A stretch of DNA of 64,000 nt from Coix lacryma-jobi var. lacryma-jobi (GCA_009763385.1 CM019825.1:120337131-120401130); one strand, 5' to 3'; positions 1 through 11,028 are shown, counted from the first letter of the stretch. The notes: a model not told the origin generated them from the sequence alone. A program made the numbers and translations.

Positions 1-1382
1 GCAAAGATAGAGCTAGCCCTCAAGAAGAGGCAGAACGGGCCCAACACCGCTAGCGAGAAAGCTCGATACCAACTGAAGAAATACCAACTGAAAAGCAAAA
101 GAGCTCGATACCAAATGAGGAGCACATAGGCAAAGGCACTAGTCCCTCAAGAAAGAGGCAAAGGCTCAACACAACTAGCTACCAAAAATGCTCCGAACCA
201 ATTGGCAAAAATGCTCTGAACCAATTTGAGACTTCAGAAAAGCTCCGAATCAATTGGAAAGTCAAAAATCCGAGCCATCTCAAACTCCCCCTCCAATAGT
301 GCTTACAACCAGGAAATCTCCCCTTAGTTGATCTTATGAGTTGAGAAAATTTCTCCCCCTTAAGATTTGTTTAAGATTTGGCAAATTTCTCCCCCTTAGT
401 TGAAAATGCACTATCAATTATCCCCCCTCCAAATGCAAGTTAGCAGCTTCAGGAATATAGTCGATAGAATGAGAAGATGCTCGACAACAATATGCACAGA
501 ATGCTAGCAAAGGCTCAAACTGATCACCAAATACGAAATCTGAACATTGGAGCAAGATGAGCAGTTTTCAGCCAAAAAGGTATTCACCATCAAAAATAGC
601 ACTAAACATGTATAGACAAGAAGTCAAACAAGTGCTAGACATGTATACAAGGTGAACTACCCCTAGCAAGGTTCAATCATCATGCTTAAAGAATGAAACA
701 TAGACTTGTGTATTCAAGTTTTATCGGAGTTTCAGCGGTTAAATTACACAAGTTCAAATTGCAACATGTGATTGCGAGAGGTTGAAAGCTTGTCATTGCC
801 TAACTTTTCAACTGTGCGAAGCCTATGCAGAAGCAATCAGAAGCTTAAAGCAACAGTTTCGGTCATACACTACACAGCTCAAGTTTAACTCAAAGTGCAA
901 TGAGAGACAGTCTCGATACTGTGATGTGCTGACAAGCAATCCCATCTCGATCTTTCCAATTCACTTATCTTGGTTCAAATTTTAAACCAGAATATGAACA
1001 TACCAAACAAGTGAATGACTCAGAACTAGAGACATAGCAACCTAGCATATATGAAAAGCACAAGTGATTTCAACATATTCTACACATGCTAGTTGCATAT
1101 CTCAATGGTGAACATTTTCAAGTTTTATGTTCATTAAGCAAATTCACCATTCATAAAATAGCTCAGCTCTCAACATGTATCAGTGATCAGAAAGAGCATA
1201 AGCTACAAGCATCATCATAAAGCATCGGAGCATACACTATGCAGAGCATGGTCACATTTTAAAGATTATATACATGAAGCTCTGAAGGTAAATATGTAAG
1301 ATGAAATGCAAAGATGCATGATGAAATCAAAAGAAAGAAAAGGAGTCTGTCTATAATACACAAACCAAAATGTTTCCCCCAT
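1..1382 (-). other. Element A region 3' of pol, non-coding, with several polypurine motifs
   Basis: No credible coding frame. Just after the pol stop the minus strand reads ATGGGGGAAACA, a polypurine-like tract. Between about 288 and 430 the minus strand has further G-rich tracts: GGAGGGGGGATAA, two AAGGGGGAGAAATTT copies, AAGGGGAGATTT and GGAGGGGGAG. Several such tracts before the 3' LTR fit SIRE/Maximus elements. No envelope-like ORF and no LTR boundary could be recognised; the rest is AT-rich sequence. Confidence 0.6.
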
Positions 1383-1877
1383 CTAAAAGGGGAAACACAC
1401 ACCAAGCTCACCTTTCAACCTAGCAAAAGTTGATTGGTCTAAAGGCTTGGTGAAAATATCAGCCAACTGATGATGAGTATCGACATGGCGAAGGTCGATA
1501 TCACCCTTCTCATAGTGGTCTCACAAAAAATGAAAGCGCACATCAATGTGTTTGGTCTTAGAGTGCAGCACGAGGTTCTTAGCAACGCCAATAGCACTCG
1601 TGCTATCACAAAGCAAGGGAACGCGAGAAAAGCTCAGACCAAAATCACGCAAAGTGGCCATCATCCAAAGCAACTGGGAACAGCAGCTAGCTGCAGCAAC
1701 ATACTCAGCCTCCATGGTAGACTGGGCGACACTAGACTGCTTGCGAGAAGACCATGATACAAGAGAAGAACCAATAAACTGGCAAGTCCCAGAGGTGGAC
1801 TTGCGCTCAATTCGGCAACCAGCAAAATCGGCATCAGAATAACGCAAAGGGAAAGGGTGGAGGAAGCAGAATACCAA
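1383..1877 (-). pseudogene. Element A RNase H and pol C-terminus
   Basis: Copia-type RNase H. The frame shows YSDADFAGCRIERKSTSG, then STMEAEYVAA and SKTKHIDVRFHFL, all hallmark motifs. An internal TGA follows HFL where the family has Arg (a CGA to TGA change). The same frame then runs on through KGDIDL and an ADIFTKPL-like end to a TAG at 1383-1385, the natural pol end. It is separated from the RT frame by a frameshift near 1840-1880. Its role would be removal of the RNA strand during cDNA synthesis. Confidence 0.85.
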
Positions 1878-3100
1878 ATCCCAAACTCAGGAGTGAAGCA
1901 TAAGTACCTCATAATGCGCTGCGACGACTGAAATCGTGCGCAAAGACACACCGCGAACTGGATGTCCGGGCGTGTCGCCGTCAGGTACAGCAGCGACCCG
2001 ATCATACTCCGGTACTCCTTCTGGTCCATAGCTTCTCCATCCACATCCGCATCCAGGGCCGTGGTGGTTGGCATGGGTGTTGGAAGAGGCTTGGCCTCAC
2101 CCATGTCAAACTTCTTCAGGATGTCCTTGGTGTACTTGCCCTGGTGCACGAACGTCCCCTCTCGGGATTGCTTGATTTGCAACCCAAGGAAAAACGTCAA
2201 CTCGCCCATCATGCTCATCTCAAACTCCCTGCTTATTGTGTCTGCAAACTTGGCAACCAAAGCATGAGAAGAACCACCAAAAATGATATCATCCACGTAA
2301 ATCTGAACCAAGAGAGTGTCATTGCCTTGCTTGAGGAGAAAAAGCGTTTTATCTACACATCCCATTTTAAAACCCTTAGCAAGCAAAAAGGTTTTCAACC
2401 TATCATACCAGGCTCTAGGGGCTTGTTTCAAACCATACAAAGCTTTGTGAAGTTTAAAAACATGGTTTGGAAACTTGGGAGTTTTGAAACCGGCGGGTTG
2501 TTTCACATACACCTCCTCTTCTATGTAGGCTTTTAAGAAGGCACTCTTGACATCCATTTGAAAAAGTTTAAACCCTTTGGATGCAGCAAAAGCCAAGAGA
2601 ATCCTAATTGCCTCCAAACAAGCTACAAGGGCAAAGGTCTCCTCATAGTCTATCTCCTCCTTCTGACTATACCCCTGGGCTACTAGTCTGGCCTTGTTTC
2701 TCACAACATGGCCATCCTCTCCTTGTTTGTTTTTGAAAACCCATTTTGTCCCAATAGGGTGACACTCAGGAGGAAGAGGAACAAGAACCCAAACCCGATT
2801 TCTCTCAAAGTTTTCAAGCTCCTCATGCATGGCATTGACCCAATCTAGATCGGATAAAGCATGTCCAACATCTCGGGGTTCAAAATCAGCAACAAATGCA
2901 GAATGAGCAAAGTGAGAGATTTGTTGTGACCTCGACCGAGTGACACGTTCACCGATGCTGCTGATCATCTGTTGAGGCGGGTGTTGGCGCTGGATGTGTC
3001 GTGGCGCCTCCCGAGCTGAAGAGACCTCCCCCTCAACAGCAGCTGGCGCCTCCTCGGGTACAAAAGGTACCGCTCGAGGTGGCGGATCCCACGCCCCCCC
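1850..3100 (-). pseudogene. Element A reverse transcriptase domain
   Basis: Copia-type RT (PF07727 family). It begins near NRVWVLVPLP and GTKWVFKNK, runs through FQMDVKSAFLKAYIEEEVYV and ALYGLKQAPRAWYDR, and reaches the catalytic YVDD at 2288-2299. The polymerase core is uninterrupted. The family pattern APVARLEAIR reads ALVACLEAIR here, two changes compatible with C-to-T decay. Upstream, in the proline/serine-rich linker, a C-run near 3090-3100 shifts the frame away from integrase; downstream the frame is lost before RNase H. Confidence 0.9.
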
Positions 3101-3914
3101 AAGTAGTTGAAGAAGAGGGATCAGGGCCGCGAGTGGTAGTAGAGGCCGCTCTTTGCGGCACAGCAGGTGGAGGTGGTGCTGGGTCATCCATCCCTTCAGC
3201 ACCCTCGTCCTCATCATAAAAAAGAGGCTCGCCAACCTGATGATCACCTGCACGCTCAAAACGAGAAGAAGGACAAACCATGGTCTCATCGAAGGTGACA
3301 TATGATGTCTCCATGACTCGGTTAGTGTCAAGGTTAAGTACACGATATGCGCGAGTATGAGTGCCATAACCCAAAAACACACCGTCAGAAGAATGAGACT
3401 CGAACTTGTCCAGGTTTCCTTTCTTGAGTATAAAACAGTGGCAACCGAAAACTCTAAAATAACTCACCTTGGGCAGTTTTCCAAAACGCAACTCATAAGA
3501 AGTCTTTTTCAAGAAGGCTCGGAGAAAAATGCGATTGGAAATGTAGCATGCAGTGCTCATAGCTTCGGCCCAAAATCGCCTAGGAGTCCTATGCTCATCG
3601 AGCATCGTCCTAGCCATCTCAACAAGGGTCCGATTTTTTCTCTCTACAACACCATTCTGTGGCGGTGTGTAGGGGGAAGAAAACTGATGCTCTAAACCTA
3701 AAGAGTTACAAAACTTCTCAAAATCCGAGTTCTTAAACTCGGAACCATTATCACTACGGATAGCTCGCATTGAGTTCAAAGGGAACTCATTCCGAAGACG
3801 CAAAATCAGATTGCGAGCAAAAGAGAAAGTCTCGGTCTTCTCAGCTAAAAAGAAAACCCACGAATATCTCGAAAAGTCGTCAACAACAACAAGCACATAC
3901 CACTTCCCCCCCAA
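3033..3914 (-). pseudogene. Element A integrase core
   Basis: DDE integrase catalytic core of copia type. Visible landmarks are VVVDDFSRYSWVFFL, the second catalytic Asp in IRSDNGSEFKN and the Glu in PPQNGVVERKNRTL, followed by the linker region FRVFGCHCFILKK. It joins the protease/zinc-finger frame through a run of C residues near 3905-3912 that shifts the frame by one. The C-terminal end degenerates into low-complexity sequence. It would insert the cDNA into chromosomal DNA. Confidence 0.88.
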
Positions 3915-4551
3915 CCGAGCTCACCCGAGCCGAACCAACAAGATCCATGTGCAAAAGCTCTCCAGGGCGCTTGGTCATGACCTGAGTCACTGGATGGTGG
4001 GGAGCGGCAACCATCTTCCCATGTCTACAAGAGTGACAAACAAGATCCTTCCCCATGGATAACTTGGGCAATCCTCGGATTACGCCAAGTGAACTAAGCC
4101 TTGCAAGCAAGTCGAAGCTCAAATGTCCAAGTCTCTTATGCCACTTCCAAAGATCAGAGAAGGAAGGTCCAGCCACAAGACAACGAGAAATGCCAAAAGA
4201 CTCCGAGAAATTCGCACGAAAGACTTTTCCAAAGGGCGAAATCAAACACACAAGATTGCCTTGAGGATCCAAAATACGACTGAGATTCGGTTTAAAACGA
4301 ATCTCATAGTCATCATCAAAGAGTTGCAAAACAGAAAGAAGGTTAAAATGCAAGTTAGAAACAAGAGCAACATCGCGCAACACAAAGTGCTCATTAACTC
4401 GCACCGACCCATGAGACAACACTTTACCTTTGCTATTGTCGCCGAAGGTGATAAATTCCTTTCCGGCGACCGGACTAAGACTGGAGAACCACTTGGCGTT
4501 TCCGGTCTTGTGCCTTGAGCAACCGGAATCCACCAACCAAACGTTCTCCAA
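3880..4551 (-). pseudogene. Element A protease and integrase zinc-binding (GAG_pre-integrase) domain
   Basis: The protease core reads VWLVDSGCSRHKTGN, where the family usually has HMTG, so one Met is replaced by Lys. The frame continues to DLWKWHKRLGHLSFDLLARL and LVCHSCRHGKM, the HHCC-type domain preceding copia integrase (PF13976), and to the first integrase Asp in GELLHMDLVG. The link to gag is broken around 4550-4570, where the gag frame ends in TGA and TAG codons. Confidence 0.85.
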
Positions 4552-4565
4552 TCGTTTTACCTACA

Positions 4566-6454
4566 TCAATAAAAAGACATAGGGTGAGCATACGGTCCAA
4601 CACTGGGGTTAGTGAAGTAGGGAGAATACCAGTGTTGGGCCGGCTGCTCAAAAGAACGGTTAGCAGAAAAACCATCCCTAGCACGCCTACGGGAAGAGCG
4701 ATCACCACGTAGAGGAAAACGTGGTCCGCTAAGGGAGGAGCGTCCATCGCGATACTCAAAACGCGGTGGGGGAAAACGCTCAACTACAAAGCCACCGCCA
4801 CGGGGTCCATAGCCTACAACTGCAGGCTCCCGCCGGGCATGACCTCCTCGCGGCCTAGGCCTAGGAACTTGAGGCTTTGGGCCTCTAGGCCTAGCAGCAC
4901 GCCTCTGAACATTCGGCACATGTACATCATGGAAAGGATGGTACATGTTCAGGTTGTTCATCTCCTTTGCACGGCGCGCCTCTCTCTTGCGCCGAAAGCA
5001 AAACTCACTCAAGTGTCCATCTCTCCCACAGTGCTCACAATGGTACCTCACCGCTCTCATAGGGGGTTGTTGGTACTCACGGTAGTGGGTGTGGATCACT
5101 TTTCCCTTCTGTGGTATAAGCTCCTCTTGGATAGGTGGCATTGTGTCTAGCTTGTTCTTGAGGTGGTTTGGTTTTGGAGCCCATGATTGTTTCTTGGGTG
5201 GAGCTCTCGGAGGTTCAACAAACACCCCATCCTTGGTGTTAGGCTTAAGAGGCTCTTTGGGTGGAATCTTAGTAAGCTTGGGAGTAGTGGTGGAGTTGGG
5301 CTTCTCACATGGATTAAGACCACTCGACTCTCCAATCTTGCCAAAAGATGAAACATCAACACCCTGAGCAAAGCCTACACCTGGACCTCCAGTAGCACGC
5401 TTGAACTGGGAGATCATCATCCCAAGCTACGGCTCACCACTAGACACCCATGACAAGATGTTCTGAAGGTATGTGATTTCCTCCTCGGTTGGCATCTTGT
5501 CATGCTTCACATTCGCAATCTCCATCTCCAAACCCTCACACAGAACGCACCTGGACACACAAGTGCTACCCAAGCTGGCCTCTACAAGAGACACAATCTT
5601 GGCATTCTTCTCTGCCAACTCGGATTGCAAGCCCGCACAGGACTTGCACGCACCCAACAACGAGGATCTAGCCTTAAGCTCATCCACCTCTCCTACCGAC
5701 ACAGCATACTTGCTCCTCAAAGAAAGAAGATCAGTCATGTGTGTGGTGCACATCTCGCACTCACCCTCCTCAGAGACAACCACGGTGGACTTGGCAAACT
5801 CAAGATCCTTCACCGTATCCTCCCACTTCTACCTAAACTCCTTCCGCTCTCTAGCAACGCGCCTAAGCAGCTTGTCTTGACTAAGAAGGGCGGCAGTAAG
5901 TTTCTCGACCTCAGCAGAAAGCTCGTCGGGGGTCAGAGATACCTGGGAGGTGTCGTCGTCGTCGTTCCGAGGGATCTCCTCCAGCTCGCCGTCGACCTCC
6001 TTGCTGAGGGCCATGGTGCAGAAGCCCTCGTTGTCGGCGAAGAAGCAGAGGCCGTTCAGCTTGTCCTCGATCCTCTTCTTATTCTCGGACTCGTCGTCAC
6101 TTGAGGAAGCGGAGTCGTCATCCGAGTCGTCGACGTCGCTGAGCGTGGCGAAGAATGCACGCTGCTCAGCCTGGGCCTTCTCCAAGTACTTGGTCTTGAT
6201 GTACTCCTTGTTGAAGCCGCCCTTCCGCTTGTGCTTCGCGGGGACGTACTTCTCCTTGTGCTTCCCGGAGTCGTACTTGTGCCCATGATCCGCCTTGTCG
6301 AAGACTTGCTTGTTCTTCTTCGGACAATTGGCGATGAAGTGGTTGGGGTCACCGCACTCGAAACATCCCGAGCGTCCTCCTCCGCGGCGACGGTTCATGC
6401 GGTTGTTGTGGAACCGCGAGAACCGGTTGGCGAGCAAAGCCAACTCGTCATCCC
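4566..6454 (-). pseudogene. Element A gag, long SIRE-type, 5'-truncated
   Basis: One frame interrupted by TAG at 5829-5831 and 5427-5429. From the N-terminal side: LALLANRFSRFHNNR, first CCHC knuckle CFECGDPNHFIANC, an acidic DDSDDDSASSSDDE tract, coiled coil with CxxC pairs (CEMC, CKSC, CVLC), second knuckle CEHCGRDGHLSEFC, then an Arg/Gly/Pro-rich tail. Two knuckles and cysteine pairs in coiled coil suit SIRE/Maximus gag. The N-terminal half is absent: at 6455 the sequence switches to the LTR of element B, and the frame soon meets a stop. Confidence 0.85.
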
Positions 6455-8411
6455 TGTTGATGGTCCTTAAACACCTGTTTTACCATCAACATTTTACCCT
6501 AAAATTCACCAAAAAGGCATGAAATGTAGCCAAATAGGTTTCAAACTAACCAAATTCCACATGTCCATAGATTTTTATTTGAATGTAGGATTTGGACCAG
6601 ATTCGGAGAATGGACCCACCAGGAGACAAGCCCACTCACCAGGACCCATTTGGGCCCTAGTGGGGTGGCGCCCGCCACCCCTAGGTGGCGCCCGCCACAT
6701 GGAGCGGCCCAACTTCCCCCTTGCCACGTCACTGATCCGTGTGACCACCCCAAGGCCAAATCTTAGCCCTTGGCCACTAGGTCAGTCGCATCAGACGGCT
6801 CAGGAGGGAGTGGCATGGATCAAGACCAAATGGCGGTTACTTGGACATGCAACCGACCTAACCACCGCCTCTCTGGAGCTCCTGGATGTCATTGAAGCAA
6901 TGGCGGTGCATCCAACGGTGATGGGGGTGGCGGCCGCCACCTAGGGCTGGCGCCCGCCACTAGGGTTTGCCCTAGGTCGGTTGGCTGCCCCCTATAGGTA
7001 CCCCCTCACTCCACAAGGCTATAAATACCCCTCTTGAGGCAACAACACACCAACACAAGCAAGAGAAGCAAGGGAGGAAAGAAAGCAAGGCCAGAGCCAG
7101 AGAGCTAATAGCTTAGGGCTTAGCCAAGCTTAGGCAAGTAGGTAGCTAGTAGAGCAAGGCATCTTTGCCCTCGCGGAAGCGCTGCTCAAGGCTTAGCTCA
7201 AGAGTAGAGGCGTGCGAGTGATCGGTCCTGGAGCTGGGAAGAGTCTTCCTTCATCTCCAGTTCAGGTTTTGCTCTTGTTACTCAAGCACTTTGCTATATT
7301 CTAGTTCATCATTTCAAGTATTACTTTATTCTACTTACCAGTATTGAGTAGTATACTTGATTGATTGCTTGAGTGCCTAGCTATCCTACAGTTCAATTCA
7401 CTTAGCCATAGTAGTTAATCTCTAGTGAGCTTAGTGTTTGATCTTTGCCAATAGGTTGCTTAGTTAGTTTAGTGTTTATCTTATTAAGTCAAGTATTTGC
7501 TCTGACGTCCGCAAGGGTGTCTCTATTCAAAGCTAGGGTAGAGATAGTTAGAATATAGTTAAGCGTGGTGCTTAGTTATAGACTTACCTTCAGATACGGC
7601 TGGACCCCCGGATAGCTGTGGTAGCAAGCAGGTGGTGACAGCCCTGTGCGCCTTGAATACCACCACGTAGTTGGCCCAGTTTAACAGTAAGGCTCGTTGT
7701 GCTAGCGTTCAACCTAAGTCAGTGGTAAAGGCTAGTACGCCTCGATACTTGATAAGATAGGAATAAAACTTTACTTAACTTGGTTGCTTTATTATCATTT
7801 GCCTATTTTGCTTCGTAGTTATCTTGCTTCGTGGTTATCTAGGAGTAGTTAATAGTTGTTAGTTAGTTATCTTAGTTATCCTTAGTTATCCCCATTCTAT
7901 CTATCTATCTAGTTATCCACCTTACCTTAGCATCCATTTCATCCTTACCTATTCACCCACATATTCTTTCTAGCCTTTCATCTTCTTTTCTCTCCTTTCC
8001 CCTTTTCTTATTCTTCGACCCTCATCCCCTCCTTGACTCGACTCATACACCACCCTAGCCTTCCCTTGGGATCAAATAAATCGACACCTGGTACTCCCAG
8101 GCGAAGTGCTACTACGATAGTTCTGTGCGCTTGCAGAATCTCCTCCTGGTAGATTGCAACCTCTCTAGCTAGCTCCTACTAGTGTCAGGATTGACAATCC
8201 CATTTGGCATTAGTAGATAGCTACTTTAGCTCCACTCCTTCAGGTATAATGACCGGACTTGCTACAAGCACTTCTGACACCGTTGCCGGGAATAGATTCC
8301 ATAGTCTACTCCTAGTAACGACATTAGCAAGTGTCAACAAGCATTCTGGGCCATTACCGGGGATAGTTGCCTAGCTCTATCTTTAGTGAAGCTAAGAACT
8401 ACCAACAAGCA
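6455..8411 (+). repeat. Element B 5' LTR
   Basis: Begins TGTTGATGG where the gag of A stops making sense, and probably ends CAAGCA just before the primer site. A TATA box sits about 565 bases in. Upstream of it are four copies of a near-palindromic TGGCGCCCGCCAC-type motif (about 6665-6702 and 6928-6961). Downstream is AT-rich U5-like sequence. The left border is supported by the switch from A; the right border is set by PBS spacing and could be off by a few bases, because two more PBS-like repeats precede it. Confidence 0.72.
7020..7027 (+). promoter_or_regulatory. TATA box of element B LTR promoter
   Basis: TATAAATA in the context CTATAAATACCCC, inside the 5' LTR and on the element's coding strand. 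Transcription would start about 30 bases downstream near the CAACAACACACC stretch. Confidence 0.7.
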
Positions 8412-8433
8412 TTTCTGGCGCCGTTGCCGGGGA
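8262..8433 (+). repeat. Triplicated primer-binding-site repeat of element B
   Basis: Three tandem units of about 70-75 bp each start CAAGCA(C/T)TTCTG-like and carry a PBS-like core: ACACCGTTGCCGGGAAT, GGCCATTACCGGGGAT and the intact TGGCGCCGTTGCCGGGGA. Only the last matches tRNA perfectly. They look like serial duplications of the LTR/PBS junction. Confidence 0.65.
8416..8433 (+). other. Element B primer-binding site, tRNA-Asp type
   Basis: TGGCGCCGTTGCCGGGGA is complementary to the 3' end of plant tRNA-Asp (known primer for Athila-group elements). It fixes the plus-strand orientation of B and the 3' end of its 5' LTR. Confidence 0.88.
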
Positions 8434-8560
8434 AGGCAATTGGTGTATCGGTTGAGTCTGTGTCGAATTCATCTTCGCTTAAGCTCCTACTTAGCGAATC
8501 CCATCTTACCCCATTCTTTATTTCCTTAGTCCTTCTTATCTTTTTCCTTCATCTTCTTCA

Positions 8561-8565
8561 TCTTC
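8561..8565 (+). repeat. Target-site duplication of element C, left copy (TCTTC)
   Basis: TCTTC directly precedes the terminal TGTTGG of C and recurs immediately after its terminal CAACA at 23016-23020. It shows that everything between entered B as one insertion. Confidence 0.88.
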
Positions 8566-8601
8566 TGTTGGTAACACACTTGCCCAACCTCCGCACACGA
8601 G
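8566..8601 (-). repeat. Element C third LTR, 36-bp stump
   Basis: The same terminal 36 bases as the LTRs beginning at 9981 and 22343 (TGTTGGTAACACAC start), then an abrupt join to gag sequence through about 8-9 extra bases (TGCTTCTTC). The rest of this LTR and most of its internal region have been deleted. Confidence 0.85.
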
Positions 8602-8609
8602 TGCTTCTT

Positions 8610-9947
8610 CTGTTGGTTTCTTTGGTCAGGCGGGGGTGGAAATCCATGTGGGTTTTGGTTGCCCGAAGGCTGAGTGCTTCTTCTCTGGTCTTCGATTGGA
8701 TTTGCCTTGTTAATCGCTCCAACGTTGCTTTGATCTTGGTGAGGGTTGTTTTCTCTCGCTTGGGGCCTCGGCTGTGGTTTCTGCTGCGACCTTCGAGCAT
8801 CAGACTTTGCCCGGAAATCCATGTCCGCTCTACCATACCTTTCCATCGTATCATGAAGCTCTTCGATTGTGTTTGCTGGTTTTCTGGCGAATTTTGAGGA
8901 ACATGGGCCTGGGCGTAAGCCGCTGACTGCAGCGAGGATTACGGCCTTGTCGGATATTCCTGGAGTTCTTGCTCTAATCTGGATGAACCTTCACCAGTAG
9001 TCTTGTAATGGTTCGCGCTCTTCTTGTTTGCAGTTGAAAAGCTCGATGGGGTTTGATGGTGCTGCTGTGATGCCCTTGAAGTTGGTGCAAAGTTTGTCTC
9101 TGAGGTTGGCCCAGGAATCCACTGTTCCAGGGCGGAGGTTGCTATACCAAGTCTGCGCGATGTCACGAAGGATGATTACGAAAGACTTTGCCATTGTTGA
9201 CTCGTCCCCTCCTGCTGCGGCGACTGCCGCTTCGTAGCTCATTATGAATTGGCGAGGGTCAGTGAGTCCATCATAACGGGGGAGGTTTTGTGGATTGTAG
9301 CATGGTGGCCAGGGTTGGGTCTGGAGTATTTGGGAGAGTGGTGATTTTGGCTCATAGGGCATTTGGTGTTGTTGGGCTCTCCGTTGGTTGCGAAGGTTTG
9401 GCTCTCTCTCATCTGGGTAGAGTTGGCGAAAGTTTGGTTGTCTCATAGGGTATGGTTCTGGGTGATTTGGTGGTGGTGGGGGTGGCGGATGGCGGCGGAG
9501 GTTGCCATGATCCTGCTCCTCATTCCCCTCCTGAAGTGGTGGCATTTCCCCATCGTTCCAAACCTCGACTTCGGCTTCAGCTGCTGCGAGGGACTCCTCC
9601 ATTTGGCGAAGCTGTTCCCTAGCCTTGTCTGCCTTTTGCCTGATAGCGCGCAACCGGTTGTGCCTCTCAAGCTGGTCCAGGCGCCTTTTCTTCTCTTGCA
9701 ACTCAGCTTGAAGCCTTTCCAGGGCCTCGAGGCCCAATTCCTCCTCGTCTCCTCCCTCTCCTCCTCCGAGAGAGTGGGGGTGCAGCTGCGCTGACGTCCG
9801 GGTTTGAGGGCCCGGGACTTCTGGGTCTGGAGTAACATCTTCTGCTCTCGAGGGTTCCGCAATTTCCTCGGCAGGTGGAACCACCGCCGCAGCTTCTCTA
9901 GCCGCGCGAAGGTCTCTGGTAGTGGTCGCTCTTCTGTTTCCCGCCAT
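8610..9947 (-). pseudogene. Element C second gag copy, truncated
   Basis: Near-duplicate of the gag at 20973-22309. The start is MAGNRRATTTRDLRAARE, followed by a Glu/Arg-rich coiled coil, a proline run and the retrotransposon gag domain around FVIILRDIAQTWYSNLRPG. A CGA-to-TGA stop interrupts it after LQDYW; the other copy is open there. It ends at a deletion junction before the zinc knuckle and protease, so no pol remains in this unit. Confidence 0.85.
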
Positions 9948-9959
9948 TTCGAACTTCGA

Positions 9960-9977
9960 TCCCCACGGACGGCGCCA
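9960..9977 (-). other. Element C primer-binding site, left unit
   Basis: Minus strand TGGCGCCGTCCGTGGGGA, three bases inside the LTR, identical to the right-hand copy. It shows that the LTR at 9981 served as a 5' LTR for the deleted left unit. Confidence 0.82.
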
Positions 9978-9980
9978 AAC

Positions 9981-10653
9981 TATTGGTAACACACTTGCCC
10001 AACCTCCGCACACGAGCAGGGGGGTGGCGAAGGTGGCCAATCGTCAGAACCAAGCGTAGATGCAGCGGGAACAAAATCAATGCGAAGGTATAAGGAAGCG
10101 AGAATGGTGTCACTGTGGCTCTATTCCCCATAAAACGTGTGTATTACACTGTTCACCCCCCGGTATTTATAGGGGATACCAGGGGGTGCTGACCAAATTA
10201 CAATAGGGTACAAGAAAGATTCCTCTGCGCTATGCACACAGAAGGGCAGAAATGTACAAACACGAGTGGAGTGGAAACCCTAGTCTGTCTTCCTCCTGCC
10301 CGCCGCCATTTTGCTTCGTTTATCTTCGCGGGAGGGCGAGGGTTGACCTCCACCTTGCGAAGACTCCCGTCTCGCCACGAGGTCCGGGTCCCTTCGCCTC
10401 CCGTTGGGCCTGAGCCTCTTGGCGAAGGTTCGCGAGATGCGCGAGGGTTTCTTCCAGCGCTCTTCATGCCCTTTGCCTGTAAGAACTTGCTAAACATTCC
10501 GAAGGTTGAGTTAGAATTTAGGGGCCCGAACGATGACTTGAGGGACTCAGCAAATAAAGAGGCAGACTTTGGCGAAGGTGCGCGGGACGCGCGAGGGGCG
10601 TCTTGTTGAGCCAGCCTGCGTGACGCCACTGCCGAGGGTCCCCTTCCCCAACA
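9981..10653 (-). repeat. Element C middle LTR (3' LTR of the surviving unit)
   Basis: 673 bp, ends CCCCAACA on the right. The left terminus reads TATTGG instead of TGTTGG, so the conserved terminal CA of the minus strand is mutated. A TATAAATA promoter box lies on the minus strand at 10164-10171. It is flanked by PPT on the right and by PBS plus gag on the left, so it was shared by two units. Confidence 0.9.
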
Positions 10654-10671
10654 GTAGCCCCTCGTTGCCTT
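10654..10671 (-). other. Element C polypurine tract
   Basis: The minus strand reads AACGAGGGGCTAC directly before the LTR start TGTTGGGG. This primes plus-strand DNA synthesis and confirms minus orientation. Confidence 0.75.
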
Positions 10672-10872
10672 GGATCTAAAGAGCAGTATTTAGGCCCAAG
10701 CAGCGCTCTTTAACGGGAAACGTAACGAGACCCTTGGCAGCGACGCCCGCGGCTGCTTTTGGGCCGGGCTGTTACACTGTTGTTTGTACTGTTTAGGTCC
10801 GTCTCGTTTTTTGCGCCGAGGATTTCGGTTGTCGTGCTGCTTTCGTAGGGTGGGGAGACTCGTCTCCCGGCC

Positions 10873-10880
10873 TATAAATA
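10873..10880 (+). promoter_or_regulatory. TATA box of the element C antisense gene
   Basis: CCTATAAATAGAAG on the plus strand, about 155 bases upstream of the first ATG at 11029. No other ATG lies between. It lies outside the LTR, so the antisense gene appears to have its own promoter within the element. Confidence 0.65.
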
Positions 10881-11028
10881 GAAGGGGTTGGTGGGAAGCT
10901 TGAAGTTGTGCCCTCCTTTGCGCTAGCCATCCTGCTGCTGCTATTTTCTCGTAGCGAAGGTTAGTTTTAACTTGTTTGCGAAGGTTTGGATAGGCGATCG
11001 TTGTTCAAGGTTGAAGTCAGCTGAAAAG

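Larger units (their letters stand above)
1..6454 (-). mobile_element. Element A: SIRE/Maximus-like Ty1/copia retrotransposon, partial and decayed
   Basis: Read right to left, the order is gag, protease, integrase, RT, RNase H, which is the copia order (integrase before RT). A long gag with two CCHC knuckles, CxxC pairs in coiled coil and G-rich purine tracts beyond pol point to the SIRE/Maximus lineage (family knowledge). All frames carry stops or frameshifts. The 5' part of gag and the 5' LTR are missing because element B inserted at 6455; they should lie to the right of the window. The 3' LTR should lie to the left of base 1. This is the outermost and oldest layer of the nest. Confidence 0.9.

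Noticed and set aside
8416..8433. A tRNA gene fragment
   Set aside because: Only the 18 bases complementary to a tRNA 3' end are present, at PBS spacing from an LTR; no cloverleaf could be formed.
8566..10653. The left gag and LTR as a separate insertion from the rest of C
   Set aside because: TCTTC occurs only at the outer ends, and PBS and PPT on opposite sides of the middle LTR show one shared LTR.
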